Assembly (NCBI GenBank): GCA_034664085.1
Contig: JAXDII010000031.1
Coordinates: 1 to 23,341, forward strand
DNA length: 23,341 nt
Direction: 5' to 3'
DNA from: JACVRW01 sp034664085
GTDB lineage: Bacteria; Actinomycetota; Thermoleophilia; Solirubrobacterales; Thermoleophilaceae
The position numbers were made by a program, and so were the translations under genes. The notes beneath the pieces are model-generated. The model had not been told where the DNA came from. It made no database searches and saw nothing but the letters and a program-made list of their open reading frames with translations. Within the stretch, counting starts at the first letter, position 1. Each line of letters opens with the position of its first letter. This document shows positions 13,923 through 20,898 of the stretch, piece after piece.

Positions 13923-14384
13923 CTACGCCAGCGTGGCGATCGCCATCGCGGCGACGCCTTCGCCGCGCCCGACAAAGCCCATGCCCTCGCCGGTGGTGAA
14001 CTTGACGTTCACCGCGCCCGGCGCCAGGCCGAGCCCCTCGGCCAGGCGCGCGCGCATCGCGTCGCGGTGCGGAGCGAGCTTGGGGCTCTCGCAGATCACG
14101 GTCGCGTCCACGTTCGCCACCGGCCCCGGCAGCATGCCGCGCACGGCGCCGAGCAGCTCGATCGAGTCGGCGTCGCGCCAGCGCTCGTCGGTGTCCGGGA
14201 AGTGCTGGCCGATGTCGCCCAGGCCGGCGGCGCCGAGCAGCGCGTCGATCACCGCGTGGGTGAGGACGTCGGCGTCCGACCAGCCCGCCAGGCCGCGGTC
14301 GGCGCCCGGCACCTCGACGCCGCCGAGCACGAGGCGCCGGCCCGCTTCGAGGCGGTGCGAGTCGTAGCCGATCCCGGCCCTCAT
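13923..14384 (-). CDS. ispF: 2-C-methyl-D-erythritol 2,4-cyclodiphosphate synthase
   Basis: The 153-residue product has the IspF hallmarks: (M)RAGIGYDSHRL with metal ligands Asp8 and His10, His43 in DADVLTHAVIDALLGAAGLGDIG, HFPDTDERW, and the C-terminal substrate loop VKFTTGEGMGFVGRGEGV. It cyclises CDP-ME-2-phosphate to MEcPP in the MEP isoprenoid pathway and works as a trimer. The ATG at 14384 overlaps the stop of the PHP gene as ATGA, so it is co-translated with it and, two genes upstream, ispD. The length matches the family. Confidence 0.96.
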   Translation of the reverse strand: MRAGIGYDSHRLEAGRRLVLGGVEVPGADRGLAGWSDADVLTHAVIDALLGAAGLGDIGQHFPDTDERWRDADSIELLGAVRGMLPGPVANVDATVICESPKLAPHRDAMRARLAEGLGLAPGAVNVKFTTGEGMGFVGRGEGVAAMAIATLA

Positions 14385-15220
14385 CCCAGCGGCTCCATGC
14401 GCCGCCGCCGGCGGTCGAACACTGCGATCTCCTCCACGCCGAGCCCGCGCAGCATCTCGATCGCCCGCTCGTACTCGTGGCCGAGGTGCTCCGCCCGGTG
14501 GGCGTCGCTCGACAGTGCCACCGGGCGCCCGGCATCGAGGCACATCTCCAGGAAGGCCGGGGCGGGGTAGATCTCGCCCACGGGCTTGCGCAGGCCGGCG
14601 GTGGACACCTCGATGGCGACGTCCGACTCGGCGATGCCGTCCATCGCCCGCTCGTAGAAGCGGCGCAGGTCGCCTTCCGGAACGGGCACGCTGCTTCCGC
14701 CCACCTTCACCAGGTCCGGGTGGGCCAGGATGTCGAACATGCCGGTGCGGGCGGCTTCGCCGAGCGTCTCGAAGTAGCGCGCCCACACCTTCTCGGGGTC
14801 GCCCTCGCGCCACACGTCGAACGCCTTCCAGTCCGGCTCCCCGTGCAGGTCCAGCGCGTTGTCCCGCAGGAAGTGGACCGAGCCCACCACGTAGTCCCAG
14901 TCGCGGCCCTCGAGCATGTTCTGGAGGCGGTCCTCCCGCCCGGGCAGGAAGTCCGCCTCGATGCCGAGCTTGAGCCCGGCCGAGCGCACGAACTCGCAGT
15001 ACTCGTCGACGTCGTCGCGCGCCCAGTAGCGGTACCAGGCGTGGGTCCAGACGTCGAGCGCCTGCACGAAGCGGTGGATGTGCTCGGACACGCCGAGCTC
15101 CTCGATGCCGCGCTCGCTCGCGGCCTCGCGGTAGCGGTCGACGTTGGCGTGGGTGAAGTAGCGCTCCGCGGGCGAGTCGTCGTCGTCGGGGCGCAGGTGC
15201 ACGTGGTAGTCGGTCAGCAC
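14381..15220 (-). CDS. PHP-domain phosphoesterase, histidinol-phosphatase (HisK-type) family
   Basis: The 279-residue product has all the metal-binding blocks of a PHP phosphatase: TDYHVHLR at the N-terminus, LGVSEHIHRF, GIEADFLPG, YVVGSVHFL, FDILAHPDLVK and SSDAHRAEHLG. The nearest named function is histidinol-phosphatase (L-histidinol phosphate to histidinol), but no his genes are nearby, and it sits inside an ispD-ispF operon, so its substrate here is uncertain. The start is unusual. The sequence reads GTG-CTG-ACC: GTG 15220 overlaps the ispD stop by 7 nt, while CTG 15217 would give a CTGA overlap. I use GTG. Downstream it overlaps ispF by 4 nt. Confidence 0.88.
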   Translation of the reverse strand: MLTDYHVHLRPDDDDSPAERYFTHANVDRYREAASERGIEELGVSEHIHRFVQALDVWTHAWYRYWARDDVDEYCEFVRSAGLKLGIEADFLPGREDRLQNMLEGRDWDYVVGSVHFLRDNALDLHGEPDWKAFDVWREGDPEKVWARYFETLGEAARTGMFDILAHPDLVKVGGSSVPVPEGDLRRFYERAMDGIAESDVAIEVSTAGLRKPVGEIYPAPAFLEMCLDAGRPVALSSDAHRAEHLGHEYERAIEMLRGLGVEEIAVFDRRRRRMEPLG

Positions 15221-15840
15221 AGCGCCGCCTCCGCGCGAGCCAGATCGGCTTCGGTCGTGACCTTGATGTTCCCGGGCGGGGCCTCCACCACGCGCACGGT
15301 CCCGCCGGCGGCCTCCACGAGCGAGGCGTCGTCGGTCGCCGCCGCCAGCGAGGCGTCGTCGGTGTCGAGCGCCCGGCGCAGAACGTCGGCGCGGAAGACC
15401 TGCGGCGTCTGCACCGCCCACAGGCGCGAGCGGTCGAGCGTGCGCGCCACCGTGCCGTCCGGGTAGGCCTCCTTGACCGTGTCGGTCACCGGCGCGGCAG
15501 CGATCGCCCCGTCCACGCCCACCAGGGCGCCGATGCAGGCGTCGGCCAGCTCGCGCGTGAGCAGCGGCCGCGCGGCGTCGTGCACCACCACGGTGCGCGC
15601 CTCAGGAGCCGCGGCGAGCGCGTTGCGAACCGACTCCGAGCGCGACGGCCCGCCCTCCACCCACCCGGGACGCAGCCACTCGGGCGGGGCGGCGACCACG
15701 ACCCGGTCGCAGACGGCCTCGAGCACCTCGAGGCTCCACTCGATCAGCGGCCGGCCGGCACACAGGACGAACGCCTTGGGCCGGTCGGCTCCAAGGCGCT
15801 CGCCGCTGCCGCCGGCGGGCACGATCCCGACGACGGACAT
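15214..15840 (-). CDS. ispD: 2-C-methyl-D-erythritol 4-phosphate cytidylyltransferase
   Basis: The 208-residue product carries the IspD signatures: nucleotide-binding PAGGSGERLGADRPKAF (Arg15, Lys22), VVVHDAARPL (His87, Asp88), APVTDTVKEA, TPQVFRADVL and NIKVTTEADLARAE. It forms CDP-ME from CTP and MEP, the third MEP-pathway step. It is slightly shorter than the usual 225-235 residues. A nine-residue unit near 160-177 (TDDASLAAA then TDDASLVEA) is duplicated at protein and DNA level. The second copy matches the conserved TDDASLVE block, so the first looks like a local insertion. The ATG at 15840 lies 11 nt after the hairpin repeat 3' of carD. Confidence 0.95.
   Translation of the reverse strand: MSVVGIVPAGGSGERLGADRPKAFVLCAGRPLIEWSLEVLEAVCDRVVVAAPPEWLRPGWVEGGPSRSESVRNALAAAPEARTVVVHDAARPLLTRELADACIGALVGVDGAIAAAPVTDTVKEAYPDGTVARTLDRSRLWAVQTPQVFRADVLRRALDTDDASLAAATDDASLVEAAGGTVRVVEAPPGNIKVTTEADLARAEAALC
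15321..15363. repeat. in-frame tandem duplication inside ispD
   Basis: The 16-bp sequence GCGAGGCGTCGTCGGT occurs at 15321-15336 and 15348-15363, a 27-bp period equal to nine codons. The reading frame is preserved. Confidence 0.85.
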
Positions 15841-15850
15841 CAGAACGCGA

Positions 15851-15890
15851 TCCGGGGGCTCACGCCCCCGGACCCCCGCTGATTCCTGGC
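15851..15890 (-). repeat. dispersed hairpin element, copy B
   Basis: Read on the minus strand, GCCAGGAATCAGCGGGGG is followed by CCGGGGGC-GTGA-GCCCCCGG, an 8-bp stem with a tetraloop (15871-15864 paired with 15859-15852). The first 18 bases differ from copy A (6077-6115) at one position. In the stem a C-G pair replaces the T-A pair of copy A, and the loop is one base longer. It starts about 10 nt 3' of the carD stop, in carD orientation, and ends just before ispD. Confidence 0.75.
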
Positions 15891-15900
15891 TGGCAGCTGT

Positions 15901-16476
15901 CTATGCCGTGGCTGCTGCGCCGTTGCGGCTGGTGTGCGCGTCGACGATCAGCCCCTCGAGATGCGACTCCGCCTCGTCCTCCTCCATGTCGAGCACGTAC
16001 ATCAGCTCGGACGCGAGGATCTTCTTCGCGCGGGTGTACATCTGCTTCTCGCCGGTGGAGAGTCCCTTCTCCTGCTCCCGGATGGCGAGGTTGCGAACCA
16101 CCTCGGCCAGCTCGAAGACATCACCGGTCTTGATCTTCTCCCGGTTGTGCTTGAAGCGCCGGTTCCAGTTCTTCGGCATCTGGCTCACGTCGTCGCGGAG
16201 GATCGACAGCACCTTCTTGACGTCGTCCTCCCCGATCACGCGCCTCAGACCCGCCTTGTCGGCGTTGCAGCACGGGACCATGACGGTCATGTCGTTATGA
16301 AGGATCTTGATGGTCAGGTACTCGCGGTTCTCACCGAGCACCTCTTTCATCTCCTTCTTGAGGACCTTGCCCGCCCCATGATGGGGGTAGACCACCTGGT
16401 CGCCGATCTCGTAGACGGCCGGCTCCCGGTTGACCTCGATCTCGAGATCCTCCACGTCGAGTTCCTGCTCCATCAC
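15901..16476 (-). CDS. carD: CarD family transcriptional regulator
   Basis: The product of about 191 residues has an acidic N-terminal extension (about 20 residues) before the RNA polymerase-interacting domain (about 22-80: YEIGDQVVYPHHGAGKV, REYLTIKIL, MTVMVPC). A helical DNA-binding domain follows (about 85-180), including MPKNWNRRFKHN. Trp104 there corresponds to the Trp that wedges into the promoter fork in mycobacterial CarD. CarD binds the RNAP beta subunit and stabilises open complexes, notably at rRNA promoters. Coordinates use GTG 16476 (followed directly by ATG 16473). The only Shine-Dalgarno sequence (16499-16493) is correctly spaced for an ATT at 16488, which would add MSDA; a stop just upstream limits further extension. 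Confidence 0.95.
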   Translation of the reverse strand: MMEQELDVEDLEIEVNREPAVYEIGDQVVYPHHGAGKVLKKEMKEVLGENREYLTIKILHNDMTVMVPCCNADKAGLRRVIGEDDVKKVLSILRDDVSQMPKNWNRRFKHNREKIKTGDVFELAEVVRNLAIREQEKGLSTGEKQMYTRAKKILASELMYVLDMEEDEAESHLEGLIVDAHTSRNGAAATA

Positions 16477-16492
16477 TGCGTCGCTAATGGTT

Positions 16493-16499
16493 CCCTCCT
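16493..16499 (-). promoter_or_regulatory. strong Shine-Dalgarno sequence of carD that favours an ATT start
   Basis: AGGAGGG on the minus strand is followed by AACC and then ATT (16488-16486), in frame with carD. From AGGAGG the spacing is 5 nt to ATT, but about 17 nt to GTG 16476 and 20 nt to ATG 16473. An in-frame TAG at 16500-16498 rules out any start further upstream. Confidence 0.6.
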
Positions 16500-16538
16500 A
16501 CGCGTTCGTGCGGCGAATTCCATCGCCGCGTACTGGTT

Positions 16539-17648
16539 TCAGGTTTGCAGATAGCGGTCCACGAGGTTGATCTCTTGCAGGCGGCGAAGGCCCTCGCGAA
16601 TGTCCTTCGCACGCATGTCCCCGACGCCCTCGACGGACTCCAACTCGGGGTCCGAGGTGGCGAGGATCTCTTCCAGCCCGCCGAACTCGCCCACGATCGA
16701 CTGCACGACCATCTTGGGGATGCGCGGAATGCGCCCCAGGATGCGGTAGCCGCGTGGGGAGGCGGGGTGGTCGAGGGTGTTCAGCTTGCGGTCGTAGCCG
16801 AGCAGCTCGGCGAGCCGCCCGAAGTCCAGTAGGTCCTGGTGCGGCAGCCGGGCCAGCGAGTCGAGGACCATCGCGAAGCCCTCCTCGGAGGCTTCGACGA
16901 TGTAGTCGCGCACGAGCGCCGACTTGTCGGCCGCCACGCCGACCATGGTCTCCTCGAGCTGCATCTCAATCAGGCGCCCCTCGGCGCCCAGCTCGACGAT
17001 GTAGCGCTCGATCTCGACCGCCATGCGCGTGACCAGCTCGGCGCGCTGGAGCACGGTGAGCACGTCGTGGAGCGTGACCCCGCCCTCGAACTCGAGGGCG
17101 GTCAGGCGGGTCGAGACCTGGTCCAGGCGGCTGCGGTACTTGTCGAGCGTGGCGAGCGCCTGGTTGGCCTTGGCCAGCACGACGGGGATGTCCTCGAGGA
17201 TGTACTTGGCGCCGTCGAGGTACAGGGACACGACGCTGCGGCTGGCCGAGATGGCGATCACCAGCGCGTCCGTCTGCTTGGAGACGCGCTCGCCGGTGCG
17301 GTGGCGGGTGCCGGTCTCAAGCGACAGGATCGTCGGGTCCGGCATCAGCTGCACGTTCGCCCAGAGGATCTTCGTGCCGTTCGAGGCGAGCACGATCGCC
17401 CCGTCCATTTTCGCGAGCTGGTAGAGCATCGCGGGCGTGTAGTCGACGTCCAGCTTCACGCCACCCGACAGCAGGAAGCTCAGCTCCTCCGACTCCCCGA
17501 TGCAGATCAGGGCGCCGGTTCGGCCCTGGACGATGTTGTCGAGGCCCTCCCGCACAGCTGTGCCGGGCGCCACCATCTCCAGGGCCCGCACGAGCCTGGG
17601 TTCCTGCCGGGCTTCTAGCTCTGCTACGTCATCCCCGGCATACGGCAT
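16539..17648 (-). CDS. disA: DNA integrity scanning diadenylate cyclase DisA
   Basis: The 369-residue product has the DAC domain at about residues 20-160 with both catalytic motifs intact: DGA in AKMDGAIVL (Asp82) and RHR in ETGTRHRTGE (115-117). A long helical linker follows. The C-terminal helix-hairpin-helix domain includes DPELESVEGVGDMRAKDIREGL. It condenses two ATP to c-di-AMP and is inhibited when its HhH domain binds branched DNA, so it reports DNA damage. It lies directly downstream of radA, whose product is known to interact with DisA in Bacillus. The ATG at 17648 has no clear Shine-Dalgarno sequence; a TAGAAT lies 8 nt upstream. Confidence 0.97.
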   Translation of the reverse strand: MPYAGDDVAELEARQEPRLVRALEMVAPGTAVREGLDNIVQGRTGALICIGESEELSFLLSGGVKLDVDYTPAMLYQLAKMDGAIVLASNGTKILWANVQLMPDPTILSLETGTRHRTGERVSKQTDALVIAISASRSVVSLYLDGAKYILEDIPVVLAKANQALATLDKYRSRLDQVSTRLTALEFEGGVTLHDVLTVLQRAELVTRMAVEIERYIVELGAEGRLIEMQLEETMVGVAADKSALVRDYIVEASEEGFAMVLDSLARLPHQDLLDFGRLAELLGYDRKLNTLDHPASPRGYRILGRIPRIPKMVVQSIVGEFGGLEEILATSDPELESVEGVGDMRAKDIREGLRRLQEINLVDRYLQT

Positions 17649-17656
17649 TGCCGCCC

Positions 17657-17662
17657 ATTCTA
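17657..17662 (-). promoter_or_regulatory. -10-like hexamer for disA
   Basis: TAGAAT, five of six matches to TATAAT, reads on the minus strand 8 nt before the disA ATG. It lies in a relatively A-rich 79-bp gap between radA and disA. No TTGACA-like -35 is seen. It suggests disA can be transcribed independently of radA as a nearly leaderless mRNA. Confidence 0.45.
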
Positions 17663-17727
17663 CGTGAATTGCCCCCGACTTGCGTTTATTTTCGCTCTGA
17701 GCAGGGGTTTTTGCGGCCCAGGCGGCT

Positions 17728-19098
17728 CTACGCGGCCCGCGCCCGGGGGGTCTGGCCGAGGGCCCGCAGAGCCTCTCGCAGCGTGGTCGTGCGCTCCCCC
17801 GGACGGACCACGGCGTCGAGCCCGAACTTGGCCGCTTCGGCCAGCCGCCGGTCGGCGTGCGCGACGTGGCGCAGCTCGCCCGTCAGGCCCAGCTCGCCGA
17901 ACGCGGCGAGCGGCTTGCCGTCGCCCGCCAGCTCCGTGCCCTTCGCCGCCGAGGCGAGCGCCAGGGCGATCGCCAGGTCCGCGCCCGGCTCGTCCACGCG
18001 CACGCCGCCGGCGACCGAGACGAAGACGTCGCTGGAGCCCAGCCCCAGGCCGGCGTGGCGGGCGAGCACGGCGAGCACCAGCGCCAGGCGGTTGCGGTCG
18101 ACGCCGTTGGCCACCCGGCGCGGCGGCACCAGCTCGCTCGGGGCGACCAGCGCCTGGACCTCCACGAGCAGCGGCCGCGAGCCCTCCATGGCGCAGAGCA
18201 CCACCGACCCGGGGGCGCGCGTGGCCTCGGTCACGAAGCGCGCCGACGCGTCCTCGACCTCCACCAGGCCCTGCTCGCCCATCTCGAAGACCCCGACTTC
18301 GTTTGTGGAGCCGAAGCGGTTCTTCAGGGCCCGCAGGGTGCGGTACGTGCGCTCGCGCTCGCCCTCGAACGACAGCACGCAGTCGACAAGGTGCTCCAGC
18401 ACCCTGGGGCCCGCCAGCGAGCCCTCCTTGGTGACGTGGCCCACGAGCAGCGTGGCGATGCCGCGCTCCTTGGACACGCGCATGATCCGGCCCGCCACCT
18501 CGCGCACCTGCCCCACCGATCCGGGCGCGCCGGTCAGCGACGGGTCGTAGAGCACCTGCACCGAGTCGATCACGCAGACGTCCGGGCGCTCGGCCTCGAG
18601 CGTCGCCAGCACCGCCTCGAGGTCGGTCTCGGCCACGATCGGCACGTCGAGCGCGTGGCCTCCGAGGCGCTCGGCCCGCAGCTTCACCTGCGCCGCCGAC
18701 TCCTCGCCGGAGACGTACAGCACCTTGCGCCCCGCGCCGGCGAGATTCCCGAGCGCGCCGCTGGTGAGCGTGGACTTGCCGATGCCGGGCGAGCCGCCGA
18801 TCAGCACGAGCGAGCCCGGGACGAGCCCGCCGCCGAGCACGCGGTCGAACTCCCCGATGCCGGTGGTCAGGCGGTCGACCGCCGGCGCCTGCACCTCGGA
18901 GAGCAGGACCGGGCGCAGCGCACGCGCGCCGGCGCGTCCGCCACGGGCCGCGCCGGAGCCGGCGCCGCGAGCGGGGGCGGCAGCGCGGGCCTCCTCCACG
19001 AGCGAGTTCCACTCGCCGCAGCCCGGGCAGCGCCCGTGCCACTTGGGGCTCTCGTGGCCGCAGGAGTTGCAGCTGTAGATGGTGGCGGACCGGGCCAT
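17728..19098 (-). CDS. radA: DNA repair protein RadA (Sms)
   Basis: The 456-residue product has the N-terminal C4 zinc finger (Cys10, Cys13, Cys24, Cys27), a RecA-like ATPase with Walker A GGSPGIGKST (101-110), Walker B near VCVIDSVQ (174-181), and the RadA-specific KNRFG motif (259-263). The C-terminal Lon-protease-like domain shows SVAGGVRVDEPGADLAIALA. RadA is a helicase that drives branch migration during recombination. I trimmed the start to ATG 19098 (MARSATIYSCNSCG), the family norm; the upstream in-frame stretch is the divergent intergenic region. A TAGGTT hexamer lies 7 nt before this ATG. Confidence 0.97.
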   Translation of the reverse strand: MARSATIYSCNSCGHESPKWHGRCPGCGEWNSLVEEARAAAPARGAGSGAARGGRAGARALRPVLLSEVQAPAVDRLTTGIGEFDRVLGGGLVPGSLVLIGGSPGIGKSTLTSGALGNLAGAGRKVLYVSGEESAAQVKLRAERLGGHALDVPIVAETDLEAVLATLEAERPDVCVIDSVQVLYDPSLTGAPGSVGQVREVAGRIMRVSKERGIATLLVGHVTKEGSLAGPRVLEHLVDCVLSFEGERERTYRTLRALKNRFGSTNEVGVFEMGEQGLVEVEDASARFVTEATRAPGSVVLCAMEGSRPLLVEVQALVAPSELVPPRRVANGVDRNRLALVLAVLARHAGLGLGSSDVFVSVAGGVRVDEPGADLAIALALASAAKGTELAGDGKPLAAFGELGLTGELRHVAHADRRLAEAAKFGLDAVVRPGERTTTLREALRALGQTPRARAA

Positions 19099-19105
19099 CC
19101 CATCG

Positions 19106-19111
19106 AACCTA
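19106..19111 (-). promoter_or_regulatory. -10-like hexamer for radA
   Basis: TAGGTT reads on the minus strand 7 nt before the ATG at 19098. It is the same hexamer, at almost the same spacing, as at the rhomboid gene. No clear Shine-Dalgarno sequence or -35 is seen. Confidence 0.4.
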
Positions 19112-19194
19112 AGCCGCCGGGCGGACGACTTCGCCCCGGAGATCTGCGACGGCTCCTGCGGTCCGTCCGGCCCGCGCGGTTGCATCGGTCGTTC

Positions 19195-20898
19195 GTGGAT
19201 TTACGGGACCAGCCAGTGGCCGAAGCCGAGTTCCTAGCCGTCGACACCGAGACGAACGGCATGGCGGGCGAGCTCTGCGAGCTGACCGAGGTCGGCGCCG
19301 TGCTGGTCGGCGGCGGGGAACTGCACGACACATTCGACTCGCTGGTGCGGACGGAACGGCCGCTGGCGCGGGGGATCCAGCGCTTCACCGGGATCACGCA
19401 GGCGATGGTCGACTCGGCCCCGCCCCCGCACGAGGTGCTGGAGGAGCTGGCCGGGCTGCTGGCCGGCCGCGTGCTGGTCGCCCACTCGGCGCGCTTCGAC
19501 ACGCGCGTGCTGCGCCAGGCGTTCGAGCGCTGCGGGCTGGACTGGCCCGCCCCGCCCGTGCTGTGCACGGTGGAGCTGGCGCGCCGCTTCGCCCCGCTCG
19601 CGACCAAGCGCTCGCTCGTGCCGCTGGCCGACTCGCTCGGGATCGAGGTCGACCAGGTCCACCGGGCCCTCCCCGACGCGCTCACCTGCGCACGCGTGTT
19701 CTGCGCGCTGTTCCCGCGCGTGTGCGCCAACGCTGTTACCGTCGCCGACGCGCTCGACCTGCTGCGGAAGCGCCGCCGGGCGCGCAAGACGGAGGTCGCG
19801 GAGCGCATCCCGCCGTCCGAGCGTCCCGATCTGTCCACGCTTCCGGAGGACCCCGGCGTCTACATCTTCCGCGACGGGCGCGGGCGGCCGCTGTACGTGG
19901 GCAAGTCGGTGTCGCTCCGCTCGCGGGCGCGCGCCCACTTCTGCGCGCCGGCGGGCTGGACCGAGCGGGCCGAGATCGTCGACTACCGGCCGACCAACTC
20001 GGAGCTGGGCGCCCTCGTGCTCGAGAACCGGCTGATCAAGCAGTGGAAGCCGGCCGGCAACGTCAAGCTCAAGCGCACCGACCGCTACTGCTACCTGCGC
20101 TGCCGGCTCGACATCCCCTACCCGGTGCTCGAGGTGGCGTCAGAGCCGGCGCCGGGCAACGCGGTGAACGTCGGCCCGCTCGGCTCGCGCGCGCTCGCGA
20201 ACGAGCTGGCCGACCAGCTCACGTCGCTGTACCGGCTGCGCCACTGCGGGCGCACCCTGAAGGTGCGCGAGCACCCGTCCGCGTACGGCCAGATGGGGCG
20301 CTGCGTGTCGCCCTGCCTCGGCGACCTCGACCCGAACGCCTACCGCCGCCAGCTCAACCTCGCCCTGGCCCACTTCGAGCGCCCAGGAGCCGGCGAGGCG
20401 CTCCTGGGGGAGCTGGACACCCAGATGCGCGACGCGGCCCTGGAGCGCCGCTACGAGCGCGCTGCGGCCCTGCTGAGGCGGCGCGAGCGGCTGGCATGGG
20501 TGCTGGAGCGCCTCGAGGGCGTCCTGCGCGCCACCCACGCGGCTCCGCGCCTGGTGCTGGCCGCCCACCCGGTGAAGGAGCGCTACGACGCGTTCTGGCT
20601 GGTGCGCGGCCGACTGGTCGACTGGGGCCCGCTGCCGGGGCACTCGGAGCTCGTCGAGCGCACCGAGGCGGCGCTGGCCCGGCCGCCGGGCCGCACCGTC
20701 GTGCCGGCAGACGAGGTGGACGAGGTGAGGATCGTGGCGAGCTGGATCGCCGACGGTGAGCCGCCCGAGCTGCCGCTGGACCCGCCGCCGAGCGCGCCGG
20801 CGCTGATGCGCTTCGCCGCCGGCGCTACGTCGGCGTCGGCTCCCGCTCCGCCACGCTCTTCAGGTTCGCGAGCGAGCTCTCCAGCCAGGACCGCATGA
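19195..20898 (+). CDS. DEDDh exonuclease fused to GIY-YIG (UvrC N-terminal-like) endonuclease
   Basis: The product of about 567 residues joins two nuclease domains. Residues 12-175 are a DnaQ-type exonuclease: DTETNG (Asp17, Glu19), AHSARFD (Asp102), HRALPD (His156, Asp161). Residues 215-300 are a GIY-YIG domain: GVYIF, LYVGK, SLRSRARAHF and catalytic-type Glu277 in LVLENRLIKQW. A UvrC-like Cys region follows at 351-374. The UvrC C-terminal RNase H-like nuclease and HhH domains are absent. Similar DEDD-exonuclease/GIY-YIG proteins are common in actinobacteria and probably act in DNA repair. The start is uncertain: GTG 19195 is chosen, GTG 19216 is possible. The tail of about 25 residues overlaps the SRPBCC gene antisense. 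It is divergent from radA. Confidence 0.88.
   Translation: MDLRDQPVAEAEFLAVDTETNGMAGELCELTEVGAVLVGGGELHDTFDSLVRTERPLARGIQRFTGITQAMVDSAPPPHEVLEELAGLLAGRVLVAHSARFDTRVLRQAFERCGLDWPAPPVLCTVELARRFAPLATKRSLVPLADSLGIEVDQVHRALPDALTCARVFCALFPRVCANAVTVADALDLLRKRRRARKTEVAERIPPSERPDLSTLPEDPGVYIFRDGRGRPLYVGKSVSLRSRARAHFCAPAGWTERAEIVDYRPTNSELGALVLENRLIKQWKPAGNVKLKRTDRYCYLRCRLDIPYPVLEVASEPAPGNAVNVGPLGSRALANELADQLTSLYRLRHCGRTLKVREHPSAYGQMGRCVSPCLGDLDPNAYRRQLNLALAHFERPGAGEALLGELDTQMRDAALERRYERAAALLRRRERLAWVLERLEGVLRATHAAPRLVLAAHPVKERYDAFWLVRGRLVDWGPLPGHSELVERTEAALARPPGRTVVPADEVDEVRIVASWIADGEPPELPLDPPPSAPALMRFAAGATSASAPAPPRSSGSRASSPARTA

Noticed and set aside
17857..19194. Upstream extension of the exonuclease/GIY-YIG frame over radA
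   Set aside because: The open frame continues antisense to radA, but protein-like sequence begins only near 19195 (VDLRDQPVAEAEFLAVDTE).
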